Of a stretch of DNA of 64,000 nucleotides, positions 29,134 to 37,670 are shown piece by piece. Source of the stretch: Polaribacter tangerinus. GTDB lineage: Bacteria; Bacteroidota; Bacteroidia; Flavobacteriales; Flavobacteriaceae. The number at the start of each line of letters is the position of its first letter. The first letter of the stretch is position 1. A model generated the notes under the pieces. The model was not told the DNA's origin, searched no databases, and worked only from the letters and a program-made list of their open reading frames with translations. Both the position numbers and the translations under genes were made by a program. Location: the NCBI RefSeq assembly GCF_038024095.1, contig NZ_CP150668.1, positions 1,364,001-1,428,000 of the forward strand, read 5' to 3'.

Positions 29134-30201
29134 TTAAAACAACTCTTTATTGCTAATATCCAAATAATTACGCTTTACAAAAGCTAATATAGTCTCTAAA
29201 ATTTCGCCCATATTTTTACAATCCTTAAACTTTACATCTCCAACATATTTTATAAGATGTTCTTTTAATAAAGCTATATTTTCTGGAGAAGAAATAGTAT
29301 CTGCTTTCATACACTTTATTAATCGAGTAGTTCTTCTGGGAGCAGTAATCATTCTTTTTGCCATAAAAGAACGTTCCTCTATTTTATATTGACGTATAGA
29401 ATCATTTTCGAGCTTTTTACCAACCATTTCAATCATTTTAAAATTCTCTTTCATAAATTGAAGATTGTACACTTTTAAATTTCCTTCAAAAGATTGTTGG
29501 TCGAAATCGATGGCTCTAATTTTATAAACTATACTATCAAAATCGTGGGTAGGTGTAATTACATAATTATAAGAGCGCATATCTCCTAACAAACGAACCA
29601 AACAACGTTCTTTAAATTTTACAAACTCTTTGGCTATTTGCGATTTTTCTAACTCGGTACACTTTGGCAAAAAATCTCTAATAAAATCGTCTCCAGGAAT
29701 TCCGGCAATATGCTCTTCTATTAAAGTATCTTTATATACCAAGAAATTCATGTTATGCGGAGACAAAATATGTTCTAATTCTAAACCATAAATTCTAGAG
29801 GCATCTGCTTTTTTTACATAAAAATAAGTAGCGTTGTCATTTAAAATATTTCTAATTTTTACTCGAAAGGGTTTCGAATTTCCAAAAGTACAATAGTCTA
29901 TGGCATCGACACTTAAAAACGGAATGCCATCGTCATTCCCATCGGAATGCAACATTGTGTATACTTTTTTTAAACTTCTATCAATTTCTTGTCTGTCGTA
30001 TTCAGAATAATATGTTCGTACCCAAAGCGTATCTTCCTCATCTTTATCGTATACCGTTACTGAACCCTGAAAACGAAGTAAATCATCATAAAAAATAGGT
30101 ATTTTTATATTCCTGTTATAGTTTTTTAAATACGCATTTAGCATATCATTTACAGGAAATGTAGGTTTTTTTTTAGACATCAATTTTTTCTCTACCGCCA
30201 T
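29134..30201 (-). CDS. Conserved flavobacterial protein with a possible kinase-like core
   Basis: A 355-residue soluble protein that I cannot assign to a named family. Two segments resemble a lipid/protein-kinase active site: LLGDMRSYNYVI (D-x4-N spacing of a catalytic loop) and, about 25 residues later, IRAIDFDQQSF (in the position of DFG). An upstream SKPFRVKIRNIL and EEHIAGIPGDDFI might be the N-lobe. No membrane segment or signal peptide. Its -7 box sits in the short gap after dprA. The kinase idea is inference from spacing only. Confidence 0.6.
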   Translation of the reverse strand: MAVEKKLMSKKKPTFPVNDMLNAYLKNYNRNIKIPIFYDDLLRFQGSVTVYDKDEEDTLWVRTYYSEYDRQEIDRSLKKVYTMLHSDGNDDGIPFLSVDAIDYCTFGNSKPFRVKIRNILNDNATYFYVKKADASRIYGLELEHILSPHNMNFLVYKDTLIEEHIAGIPGDDFIRDFLPKCTELEKSQIAKEFVKFKERCLVRLLGDMRSYNYVITPTHDFDSIVYKIRAIDFDQQSFEGNLKVYNLQFMKENFKMIEMVGKKLENDSIRQYKIEERSFMAKRMITAPRRTTRLIKCMKADTISSPENIALLKEHLIKYVGDVKFKDCKNMGEILETILAFVKRNYLDISNKELF

Positions 30202-30220
30202 CTTTTCTGTTGATTTTTAT

Positions 30221-30228
30221 CAAAAGTA
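30221..30228 (-). promoter_or_regulatory. -7 box for the kinase-like gene
   Basis: TACTTTTG on the minus strand, between the dprA stop (30236) and the ATG at 30201. Confidence 0.5.
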
Positions 30229-30235
30229 AGAATAA

Positions 30236-31336
30236 TTATGCGAGTTCAAACATCTTTCCTGGCAAAGGTTTTGTAATTCCTTTTAATTCCATTTGTAACA
30301 TTAAAGATGCCAATTGATATATTGGAATGTTACACTCCAAAGAAATCATATCTAACAATTGTGCTCCTTTTTGATGTAATAAATCATACACTTTCTGCTC
30401 CTTTTCACTTAAAATTAAAAACAATTCTTTCTGAATTATTTTTAGTTTTTTTGGGGTATCCCAATTAAGCATTTTTACTATTTCATCTGCCGAATTTAAT
30501 AAGAAGGCTTTGTTGTTTTTAATTAAATTATTACATCCTTTGCTATAAATATCTGTAGTTCTTCCTGGCACTGCAAATACATCTTTATCGTAAGAATTAG
30601 CAATATCTGCAGTTACTAAAGAACCTCCTTTGCTAGCAGATTCTATAACCACTGTAGCACTTGAAATACCAGCTACAATCCTGTTACGCTTTAAAAAATT
30701 TTCTCTTAATGGTGCTTCACGATGCCAAAATTCTGTAATAAAACCCCCATTTTCTAATACATGTGGCATATATTTTTTATGAGCTTTTGGGTATATTTCG
30801 TTAAAACCATGTGCCAATACAGCCACAGTTTGTAGCTTATTTTTTATGGCTGCCTTATGTGCACAAATATCCACTCCGTATGCAAATCCACTAACAATAA
30901 TCGGACTGTAAATTGATAAATCTGCAATAAGTTTTTCGCAAAAATCTCTACCATAAGAACTCATATTTCTTGTACCAACAATAGAAATAATTTTAGAATT
31001 AGAAAAATCTATTTTTCCGTCTTTAAAAAATAATATTGGACTATCAATACAGTGTTGTAAATTGGTTGGATACTCATTATCTAAAAAATAAGAATAAGAA
31101 ATGTTATTATCTTTTATATATTGAAGTTCTTTTTGAGCTAATGTAATGTTTTCCTTATCAAAAAGATGCCTAAGTATGTGGTTGCCAATTCCGTTTATTT
31201 TAGATAATGTAGTTTGCTTTTCTTTAAATATTTGCGCCACATCTCCTACATTTACAATGAGTTTCTTTGCTAGAATATCTCCAATAGCCTTACTTTTTTG
31301 CAAACGTAAGATTGCCAATAATTTTTCTTCTTCCAA
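30236..31336 (-). CDS. dprA: DNA processing protein A
   Basis: A 366-residue DprA, the loader of RecA onto single-stranded DNA during natural transformation. The Rossmann-like core carries ISIVGTRNMSSYGRDFCEKL, IVSGFAYGVDICAHKAA, ENFLKRNRIVAGIS and SKGGSLVTADIANSYDKDVF. An N-terminal SAM/HhH-like region (INGIGNHIL) precedes it and a C-terminal winged helix (about 300-366) follows. It is divergent from the HU-CCDC81 gene. Confidence 0.96.
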   Translation of the reverse strand: MEEEKLLAILRLQKSKAIGDILAKKLIVNVGDVAQIFKEKQTTLSKINGIGNHILRHLFDKENITLAQKELQYIKDNNISYSYFLDNEYPTNLQHCIDSPILFFKDGKIDFSNSKIISIVGTRNMSSYGRDFCEKLIADLSIYSPIIVSGFAYGVDICAHKAAIKNKLQTVAVLAHGFNEIYPKAHKKYMPHVLENGGFITEFWHREAPLRENFLKRNRIVAGISSATVVIESASKGGSLVTADIANSYDKDVFAVPGRTTDIYSKGCNNLIKNNKAFLLNSADEIVKMLNWDTPKKLKIIQKELFLILSEKEQKVYDLLHQKGAQLLDMISLECNIPIYQLASLMLQMELKGITKPLPGKMFELA

Positions 31337-31418
31337 GGGATAACAATTTGAATAACAATATATAAAAAATTTGTTGATAATTATTAGAGAACTTTTTATA
31401 ATAATACTGTTAAAATTA

Positions 31419-31426
31419 TATATTTG
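31419..31426 (+). promoter_or_regulatory. -7 box for the HU-CCDC81/SPOR gene (near-leaderless)
   Basis: TATATTTG ends 5 nt before the ATG at 31432, so the transcript would start at or next to the start codon. Confidence 0.55.
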
Positions 31427-31431
31427 TTATT

Positions 31432-32328
31432 ATGATTTTAGAGCGCTACATTAACGATTTATTATATAGGTACGAATGTGTAATTGTTCCTGATTTTGGG
31501 GGTTTTGTAACCAACAAAATTGGTGCGAGGTTGCAAAAAGATACTCATACTTTTTATGCTCCTTCTAAACAAATAACATTTAATAGTCATCTAAAACATA
31601 ACGACGGTTTGTTGGCAAATTATATTGCTGCTTCAGAAAATATCTCATTCGAAAAAGCAGCTACTGCAATTTCTTTAAGTGTCATACAATGGCAAAATCA
31701 ATTGCAATCGTCTCAAGTTGCTTTAGAAAATCTTGGTATCCTTTCTTTAAATTCAGCTAAAAAAATAATTTTTGAACCGAATGAAAGTACCAACTTTTTA
31801 ACATCATCTTTTGGTCTTTCTAATGTTACATCACCTGTAATTAACAACTATAAACAAGTAGTAAAACCTTTAGAAACAAGTACTTCTAAGAAAAAAGTTC
31901 CTGCCTTTATTAAATATGCAGCTACGGCAGCAATTTTACTAACTTTAGGAGTAGCAGCTTACAGCAACTACAAAGTAAATGAGCAAAAAGTAACCATTGC
32001 TCAACAAGAAATTGCACTCCAAAAAAAGATTGAAACAGCTACTTTTGTAATTCCAAATCCACTACCTACATTAGAACTAAATGTAGTTAAAAAAACAGCT
32101 AAACCTTTTCATTTGGTAGCAGGCTCTTTTCAATTTAGAAAAAATGCAGAAAAAAAAGTAGCTCAATTAAAACAAAAAGGTTTTAATGCCTTTATTATTG
32201 GACTTAATAAATGGGGTTTAACCCAAGTTGCTTTTACTAGTTATGCAAATAAAAACGATGCTATAAACCATCTTCATAAAATAAAAAGAACCATTAGCAA
32301 AGAGGCTTGGCTCTTAGTAAAAGAGTAA
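31432..32328 (+). CDS. HU-CCDC81 and SPOR domain membrane protein
   Basis: A 298-residue protein. The N-terminus (ILERYINDLLYRYECVIVPDFGGFV) and residues 35-130 match the paired CCDC81-like prokaryotic HU domains. One membrane helix follows at about 160-180 (AATAAILLTLGVAAY), and a C-terminal SPOR domain (about 220-296, FHLVAGSFQFRKNAEKKVAQL). SPOR binds denuded septal peptidoglycan, while the HU-like part faces the cytoplasm, so it may connect DNA or cytosolic factors with the division site (family-level inference). Confidence 0.88.
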   Translation: MILERYINDLLYRYECVIVPDFGGFVTNKIGARLQKDTHTFYAPSKQITFNSHLKHNDGLLANYIAASENISFEKAATAISLSVIQWQNQLQSSQVALENLGILSLNSAKKIIFEPNESTNFLTSSFGLSNVTSPVINNYKQVVKPLETSTSKKKVPAFIKYAATAAILLTLGVAAYSNYKVNEQKVTIAQQEIALQKKIETATFVIPNPLPTLELNVVKKTAKPFHLVAGSFQFRKNAEKKVAQLKQKGFNAFIIGLNKWGLTQVAFTSYANKNDAINHLHKIKRTISKEAWLLVKE

Positions 32329-32457
32329 CGTTTTAAGTATCTTTTAAGGCCTCTAATTTTCTAACTTATTTTGTTATAGAATCTAACAATAAAACTACTG
32401 TTGTAAAAGTAGTCTGTTCTTTTTTTAGACTTCTAAAATTTTGATAAAATGATTGCC

Positions 32458-32465
32458 TATCTTTG
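32458..32465 (+). promoter_or_regulatory. -7 box for the thioesterase gene
   Basis: TATCTTTG. It overlaps the first codons of a longer reading frame that opens at 32453, showing that the ATG at 32483 is the real start. Confidence 0.65.
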
Positions 32466-32482
32466 CAAAAAATTTAAAAGCA

Positions 32483-32992
32483 ATGAATGCTAAAACTCCC
32501 AAAGAATCATTAACAATATTAACAGACCTAGTTTTACCGGGTGAAACCAACTATTTAGATAACCTTTTTGGTGGAGAATTACTAGCTAGAATGGACAGAG
32601 CTTGTAGTATTGCCGCCAGAAGACACTCAAGAAGAATTGTAGTAACGGCCTCTGTAAATCATGTGGCGTTTAATAAATCTGTACCTGTTGGAAGCGTAGT
32701 AACGGTAGAAGCCAAAGTTTCTAGAGCTTTTAAATCGTCTATGGAAGTGTATGTAGATGTATGGATAGAAGACAGACAATCTAGACACAGAACAAAAGTA
32801 AACGAAGGTATTTATACTTTTGTTGCTGTAGATGAAACAGGAAAACCAGTTCAAATTCCGCAATTGTTACCAGAAACAGAATTGGAAATAGAACGTTTTG
32901 AAGGAGCCTTAAGAAGAAAGCAACTAAGCCTTGTTTTAGCAGGAAAAATGAAACCTAATGAGGCTACAGAACTAAAAGCATTGTTTAACTAA
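32483..32992 (+). CDS. Acyl-CoA thioesterase (hotdog fold)
   Basis: A 169-residue single-hotdog protein starting at the ATG 32483. Family features are ETNYLDNLFGGELLARMDRACSIAARRHS and VTASVNHVAFNKSVPVGSVVTVEAKV. It resembles the YciA/BACH type that hydrolyses acyl-CoA to free CoA. Followed 11 bp later by the small MscS-like gene on the same strand, probably one transcript. Confidence 0.88.
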   Translation: MNAKTPKESLTILTDLVLPGETNYLDNLFGGELLARMDRACSIAARRHSRRIVVTASVNHVAFNKSVPVGSVVTVEAKVSRAFKSSMEVYVDVWIEDRQSRHRTKVNEGIYTFVAVDETGKPVQIPQLLPETELEIERFEGALRRKQLSLVLAGKMKPNEATELKALFN

Positions 32993-33003
32993 ACACCTAT
33001 AAA

Positions 33004-33507
33004 ATGACAGATTTATTTGGAATAAAAATAATATGGTCTTTAGGATTTATATTATTTGCCATATTAATACGAATTATTATCATTAACTCATTAAAGAAAA
33101 TTCAAACAAAATTTGGTTTTCAAAAATCGAGAATATTAGTAACCAATAAAATAATTACAATTTTAATTTACTCTACCATTATTGTGCTAATAGCCTTTCT
33201 TTGGGGAGTAGACCAAAAACAACTATTGGTATATATTTCTTCTTTTTTAACAGTATTAGGAATTGCTTTTTTTGCGCAATGGTCTATACTTTCGAATATT
33301 ACAGCGGGTTTAATATTATTTATAAATTATCCTGTAAAAATTGGCGATACTATTACAGTGTTAGAAAAAGACAACAATGTTACAGGTCAAATAAAAGATA
33401 TTGGAGCTTTTTTTATTACACTAAAAACTCCCGAAAAAGAATTAATAACCATGCCTAATTCGGTAATTCTACAAAAGAATATTAAATATTTTCCGCAACC
33501 AGATTAG
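33004..33507 (+). CDS. Short MscS-family mechanosensitive channel
   Basis: A 167-residue protein with three membrane helices (about 10-25, 48-68, 72-105) and the MscS beta domain (FINYPVKIGDTITVLEKDN, GQIKDIGAFFITLKTPEKELITMPNSVI). It stops right after that domain and lacks the usual C-terminal alpha/beta vestibule domain. A second, longer MscS protein is encoded at 56498-57298. Converges with the EnvC-like gene, 7 bp away. Confidence 0.83.
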   Translation: MTDLFGIKIIWSLGFILFAILIRIIIINSLKKIQTKFGFQKSRILVTNKIITILIYSTIIVLIAFLWGVDQKQLLVYISSFLTVLGIAFFAQWSILSNITAGLILFINYPVKIGDTITVLEKDNNVTGQIKDIGAFFITLKTPEKELITMPNSVILQKNIKYFPQPD

Positions 33508-33514
33508 CTTTTAA

Positions 33515-34747
33515 TTATCTTTTTAAAAGCCAAACAGCTGGGTTTAATTTTGTGGTATTTTTGTAAAGTACAAAAATTAAAGTCGTTTTTCCGGAAACCT
33601 TATCTGTAAAAATATGACCTATATTTTGACCAGTTTTTACAACATCGCCCTTTCTAACATATAATTTATCTAAATTATTGTAGGAAGAAATATAGTTACC
33701 ATGTTGTATTAATACATTTCTTCTTCCTTCTGCAGAAACCAAAACATTTAAAACTGTACCATTAAAAATAGCCAAAGCATTGTTATTTTGATTGGTTACG
33801 ATATGTAAACCCGTTCCGTTTATTTCGATACCAGGAAAAGTTGGATGGCGCTGTTTACCAAACCTTCTAACCACCACACCCTCTTTTACGGGCCATGGCA
33901 ACTTACCTCTATTAAGTTCAAAATTTGCCGCTAATTCTTTTGCTTCCGGACTCAGTATAAATTCGTTTCTCTTGCTTGTTTTAGGTGTAGATTTTAATTT
34001 TTTTGCAGCCAATCTATTTGCCTTTTCAATGGCTGCCTTAATAATTTTATCTAACTTTTGTGCCACTCTTTTCTCTTCTGCAATTTTCTTTTGAAGATTT
34101 CTTTTGTAAGCACTTTCTTTCTTTTTAATTTTTGCTAGTAGCAATTCTTGACGCTTCTTATCTAACTCTATTTGTTTTTTTTGATCTTTCTCAGAAACAA
34201 TTAAACTATCTTTTGATTGTTTTTTATAGGTGAGAGAATCTATAAGTTGCTGCACTACTAGTGCTTGTTTTCCAATTTCTTCTCCTTGTTTTTTTCTAAA
34301 TGATGTATATTGTTCTAAGTAAGAAACCCTTTTATAAGCTTGATAAAAACTTTGTGAAGACAATAAAAACATTAACCTACTTTGTTTAGAACGGCTTTTG
34401 TACGATTTAAAAATCATAGCTGCATAATCTGCCTTTAAAGCCTCGAGCTCTTTTTCTAAAACTGCAATCTTTCGGGTGTTTTTATCAATTGTTTTAGACA
34501 ATAAAGCAGCCTCTAAATTTATGGTATTTATAAGCTCTTGTCTAACCGCTATTTTCTGCTGAATATCGCTTAAATCTTCTAAAACATTTTTCTCTTTTTT
34601 TTGTTCTTTAAAAAGCAAAGAGTTTACCTGCCTTATTTCTGCCTTTAGCTTTTTTCGCTGTGCTTCTAACTCTTTTTTAGTTTGACTAAACGTAGTTAAA
34701 CTACAAAAAAAGTATAGCATAAAAATTTGTAAACGAGTCTTTATCAC
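33515..34747 (-). CDS. EnvC-like murein hydrolase activator with degenerate M23 domain
   Basis: A 410-residue exported protein: signal peptide, a long coiled coil (about 22-260) and a C-terminal LytM/M23 domain (about 285-410). The zinc ligands of active M23 enzymes (HxxxD and HxH) are replaced: the first site reads FPGIEINGTG, the second GNYISSYNNL, the last TTLIFVLY. It is thus a catalytically dead activator like E. coli EnvC, which switches on amidases for daughter-cell separation. Abuts the DUF4292 lipoprotein gene (shared base at 34747). Confidence 0.88.
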   Translation of the reverse strand: MIKTRLQIFMLYFFCSLTTFSQTKKELEAQRKKLKAEIRQVNSLLFKEQKKEKNVLEDLSDIQQKIAVRQELINTINLEAALLSKTIDKNTRKIAVLEKELEALKADYAAMIFKSYKSRSKQSRLMFLLSSQSFYQAYKRVSYLEQYTSFRKKQGEEIGKQALVVQQLIDSLTYKKQSKDSLIVSEKDQKKQIELDKKRQELLLAKIKKKESAYKRNLQKKIAEEKRVAQKLDKIIKAAIEKANRLAAKKLKSTPKTSKRNEFILSPEAKELAANFELNRGKLPWPVKEGVVVRRFGKQRHPTFPGIEINGTGLHIVTNQNNNALAIFNGTVLNVLVSAEGRRNVLIQHGNYISSYNNLDKLYVRKGDVVKTGQNIGHIFTDKVSGKTTLIFVLYKNTTKLNPAVWLLKR

Positions 34748-35517
34748 TATAATTTTATACGTTTATATCCGCTAGGAATTTTAAATGATGTATTTAAATC
34801 ACTATTAAAAATAACAGATTTTAAATTAAAATCTATAGTTGTTTGCTTAGTATTATCTTTTGCTAAAATTACCATTTTAGAAGGAAAAATCTCCTTTTTT
34901 TGTGTAAAATAATCCGAATAAGAAATATCTAACCGTTGTTTTTTTTCAATATTAACAATAGACTGGCCCAATAATTTAAAATGAGAAGGTTGTACTTTAA
35001 AGAAAGTATCGAATAATATATTTTGTGTTTTAGGAGATAGTACATACACATTATTTTCTATACTAACTTCTTGTTTTTCTTTTTTCAAGTCTAAAATAGC
35101 CTGACCTAAAAACAGGTTTTGTAACTGATCGAAATTAATAGGAGTTCCTAATATTTCTTCTAATAAAGAAAAATCTCCATCGAAGTAAGTTCTATCTAAC
35201 GGTGAATAAAAAAGCACTTTATTTGGTGTTATTTTGGCTTTAAAAACATTAATAAACTTAGTTCCCTTTAACCAAATTACTTTATCTATTTCTATTTTTA
35301 TATTTACAGATATACGTTGTTTTATATTTTCTCCCTCGTAGTTTACCGAATATTTTGCATCTAATGTTTCTTTAGAAAAATTTGCAGCAATGTGTTTTTT
35401 AACTACACGCCTTGCAGACATTTTAGTGGCAATAGCACTTTTATCTATAGCAATACTTTTAGACTTACAAGCAGCAAATACTAAGACTAAAAAAAACAGA
35501 TATATTATATTTTTCAT
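34747..35517 (-). CDS. DUF4292 family lipoprotein
   Basis: A 256-residue predicted lipoprotein (signal ending VFAAC, Cys17). The DUF4292 pattern is seen in YSVNYEGENIKQRISVNIKI, VIWLKGTKFINVFKAKITP and LDRTYFDGDFSLL. The fold is probably LolA/LolB-like. In Flavobacteria this gene regularly sits between a TPR gene and the envC-like gene, as here, with 1-bp gaps on both sides, so an envelope-assembly role is likely. Confidence 0.85.
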   Translation of the reverse strand: MKNIIYLFFLVLVFAACKSKSIAIDKSAIATKMSARRVVKKHIAANFSKETLDAKYSVNYEGENIKQRISVNIKIEIDKVIWLKGTKFINVFKAKITPNKVLFYSPLDRTYFDGDFSLLEEILGTPINFDQLQNLFLGQAILDLKKEKQEVSIENNVYVLSPKTQNILFDTFFKVQPSHFKLLGQSIVNIEKKQRLDISYSDYFTQKKEIFPSKMVILAKDNTKQTTIDFNLKSVIFNSDLNTSFKIPSGYKRIKL

Positions 35518-35518
35518 A

Positions 35519-36496
35519 CTATTTCTTTAGTTTCTGTAGTTTTAATTTCAGTTTTTCTACCTCTTTTTTATTTCCCATTTTTTTATGATTAATCATCAAT
35601 TCCTTGTAAAAAGTAATTTCTACAGTTGTTTCTATTACAAAATCCAAACCATTATTTAATGTTTCTATAGCTTTTGTGTACTGTTTGTTAGCATGTAGGG
35701 CTTTTGCATGAGATAAATATACAAAAGGTTGCGCAGGAAAAAGTATCATTCCCTCCGAACTATACAGCAATAATTGCTCTAGGGTATTTGAAGGGTTCTC
35801 TAAAATAGTTTTTAATAATGAATATGATTTTGTTGCTGTAAACTGTTTTTTTAAACTTTCTAAATCGGTATTATTTTGAGTATTCACAGGTGTTTCCGAT
35901 TTAGTTCGATTTTTTAACGAAGCTTTATAACGCTTATAATTAGAGGGTAAGACTTGTTCTTTCTCTAAAACATCCATTAAAGAAATAGCATTTTTGGTAT
36001 CGTTATTTTGTATAAATAATCGAATTAAATTAACACGTTCTTTCGTGTCGATTTCTACCACTTTTTTTTGAGCTTTAATGGCTTCGGTAAAATTGCGTTC
36101 TTTTACAAAAATTGCTACTAAATGTTTAAGCATCCATATATTATCGGAGTCTTTTTGTAAGGCTCTCTGTAAATATTCTCTTGCTAAAATTGTATTATTA
36201 AGCTGATAATAATTTTTAGAAAACTCAAAAAAAACAGCTACATCATTTGGTATTATTTGATGACAACTTTCTAGGTTTTCTATGGCTTGCTGATACTTAC
36301 CAATAGCTTTTTGAGATAGTGCTTCAAAAAAATACTCTTGAAACGCTAGCTCTTTATCCTCTGTAAAATCGGCAGCTAACGGAATACTGTCTTGTGCGCT
36401 AAAATTATTGGAAATCAACATAAAAAAGAAAATACAACCGTATAAAAAACTACTATTAGTTGTAAATTTTTGCAGTATGTATTTTCTTCTAAACAT
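35519..36496 (-). CDS. Exported tetratricopeptide-repeat protein
   Basis: A 325-residue protein. The ATG at 36496 is preferred because it lies just past the upstream gene's stop; the longer frame from 36523 would overlap it. After the signal (ending NNFSAQ), TPR units are visible at AIGKYQQAIENLESCHQIIP, AREYLQRALQKDSDNIWML and a C-terminal HANKQYTKAIETLNNGLDF. A scaffold role in the envelope operon with DUF4292 and EnvC-like proteins is inferred. Confidence 0.82.
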   Translation of the reverse strand: MFRRKYILQKFTTNSSFLYGCIFFFMLISNNFSAQDSIPLAADFTEDKELAFQEYFFEALSQKAIGKYQQAIENLESCHQIIPNDVAVFFEFSKNYYQLNNTILAREYLQRALQKDSDNIWMLKHLVAIFVKERNFTEAIKAQKKVVEIDTKERVNLIRLFIQNNDTKNAISLMDVLEKEQVLPSNYKRYKASLKNRTKSETPVNTQNNTDLESLKKQFTATKSYSLLKTILENPSNTLEQLLLYSSEGMILFPAQPFVYLSHAKALHANKQYTKAIETLNNGLDFVIETTVEITFYKELMINHKKMGNKKEVEKLKLKLQKLKK

Positions 36497-36497
36497 C

Positions 36498-37514
36498 TTA
36501 ACTAAGCTCTGTATAATCTCCAATACTTACAGAGGTAAATTTACCATTAAAAACAGCATGGTTACCAATCATTGCATTGTCTAAATTGGCATTTGTAATG
36601 GTAACATTTGTTTGAATAAGTGAGTTGGTAATGGTACTGTTTTCTACAACACTATTCTCTCCAATAGAAACAAAAGGACCTATTTTAGTGTTTTTAAGCA
36701 CCACATTTTTTCCGATATAACAAGGCTGAATAATTTCTGAATTTTCTAAAATTACTTCTTCAGAAACTAAATTATTTCCGGCTTGGTGCTCAAATTGTAA
36801 AACTTGCTTATTGGTGTCTACGGTCGGGTCTTTTTTACCACAATCCATCCAAATATTTACCGTACCAGGTATAAATTTTGCTCCATCACTTTTTAACGTT
36901 TCCAACACATTTGTAAGTTGATACTCATTATTTTCTCGTAAATCATTATCAATTAAATATTGAATTTCTTCTCTTACTCTATCTCCATCTTTAAAGTAAT
37001 AAATTCCAATAATTGCTAAATCAGATACAAATTTGGTTGGTTTTTCTATAAAGTCTGTTATAAAACCTTCTTCTAACTTTACTACACCAAAAGCACTAGG
37101 ATCTGCAACTTGCTTTACCCAAATTGCCCCATCGGCATTGGCATCTAGTTTAAAATCTGCTTTAAACAAAGTATCCGCATAAGCCACAACACAAGGGCCA
37201 CTTAAAGATTCTTTTGCACAAAATAATGCATGTGCTGTTCCTAAGGCCTCTTCTTGAACGTATACAGAACCTTTTGCCCCCAATTCTTTGGCAATTTGTA
37301 ATAAAGTTGCCTCGGTATTGGCAGGAAAACCTTTTTTTGCAGGACCGATAATAAAAGCAATTTCGTTTATGCTTTGGTCAATTACGCTAGCAATATCTTC
37401 TACAAGTCTTTGCACAATTGGTTTACCAGCAATTACTGTTAATGGTTTTGGAACGGTTAAAGTATGTGGTCTTAAACGAGAACCTATTCCCGCCATTGGA
37501 ACAATTATTTTCAT
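36498..37514 (-). CDS. Nucleotidyltransferase with left-handed beta-helix (sugar-1-phosphate activation)
   Basis: A 338-residue protein starting at the ATG 37514; the ORF is open 52 codons further upstream, but that stretch is hydrophobic and lysine-rich and unlike the family. Residues 1-235 form the NTP_transferase domain (MAGIGSRLRPHTLTVPKPL, YADTLF, NIWMDCGKK), and 250-335 contain hexapeptide repeats. It makes an NDP-sugar (dTDP-glucose, GDP-mannose or similar) for surface polysaccharide or cell wall. Immediately upstream of the TPR/DUF4292/EnvC genes. Confidence 0.88.
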   Translation of the reverse strand: MKIIVPMAGIGSRLRPHTLTVPKPLTVIAGKPIVQRLVEDIASVIDQSINEIAFIIGPAKKGFPANTEATLLQIAKELGAKGSVYVQEEALGTAHALFCAKESLSGPCVVAYADTLFKADFKLDANADGAIWVKQVADPSAFGVVKLEEGFITDFIEKPTKFVSDLAIIGIYYFKDGDRVREEIQYLIDNDLRENNEYQLTNVLETLKSDGAKFIPGTVNIWMDCGKKDPTVDTNKQVLQFEHQAGNNLVSEEVILENSEIIQPCYIGKNVVLKNTKIGPFVSIGENSVVENSTITNSLIQTNVTITNANLDNAMIGNHAVFNGKFTSVSIGDYTELS

Positions 37515-37670
37515 AAATTTTATCAATTTTATAAGTCGCAATATAACACTAATTAAGAGATTGTAAAAAATGAGCAATGGTAAAAATAAGTGGTATTTTT
37601 TTAAATTAAATAGACTAAAAATCAAAGGCTTTGCTAGGGTTTTTCGTTTCTTTGTAAAAATTTTTAACAC

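Noticed and set aside
36498..37670. The long form of the nucleotidyltransferase starting at 37670.
   Set aside because: The first 52 residues are hydrophobic/Lys-rich and precede the invariant family start MKIIVPMAGIGSRLRP; the ATG at 37514 is used instead.
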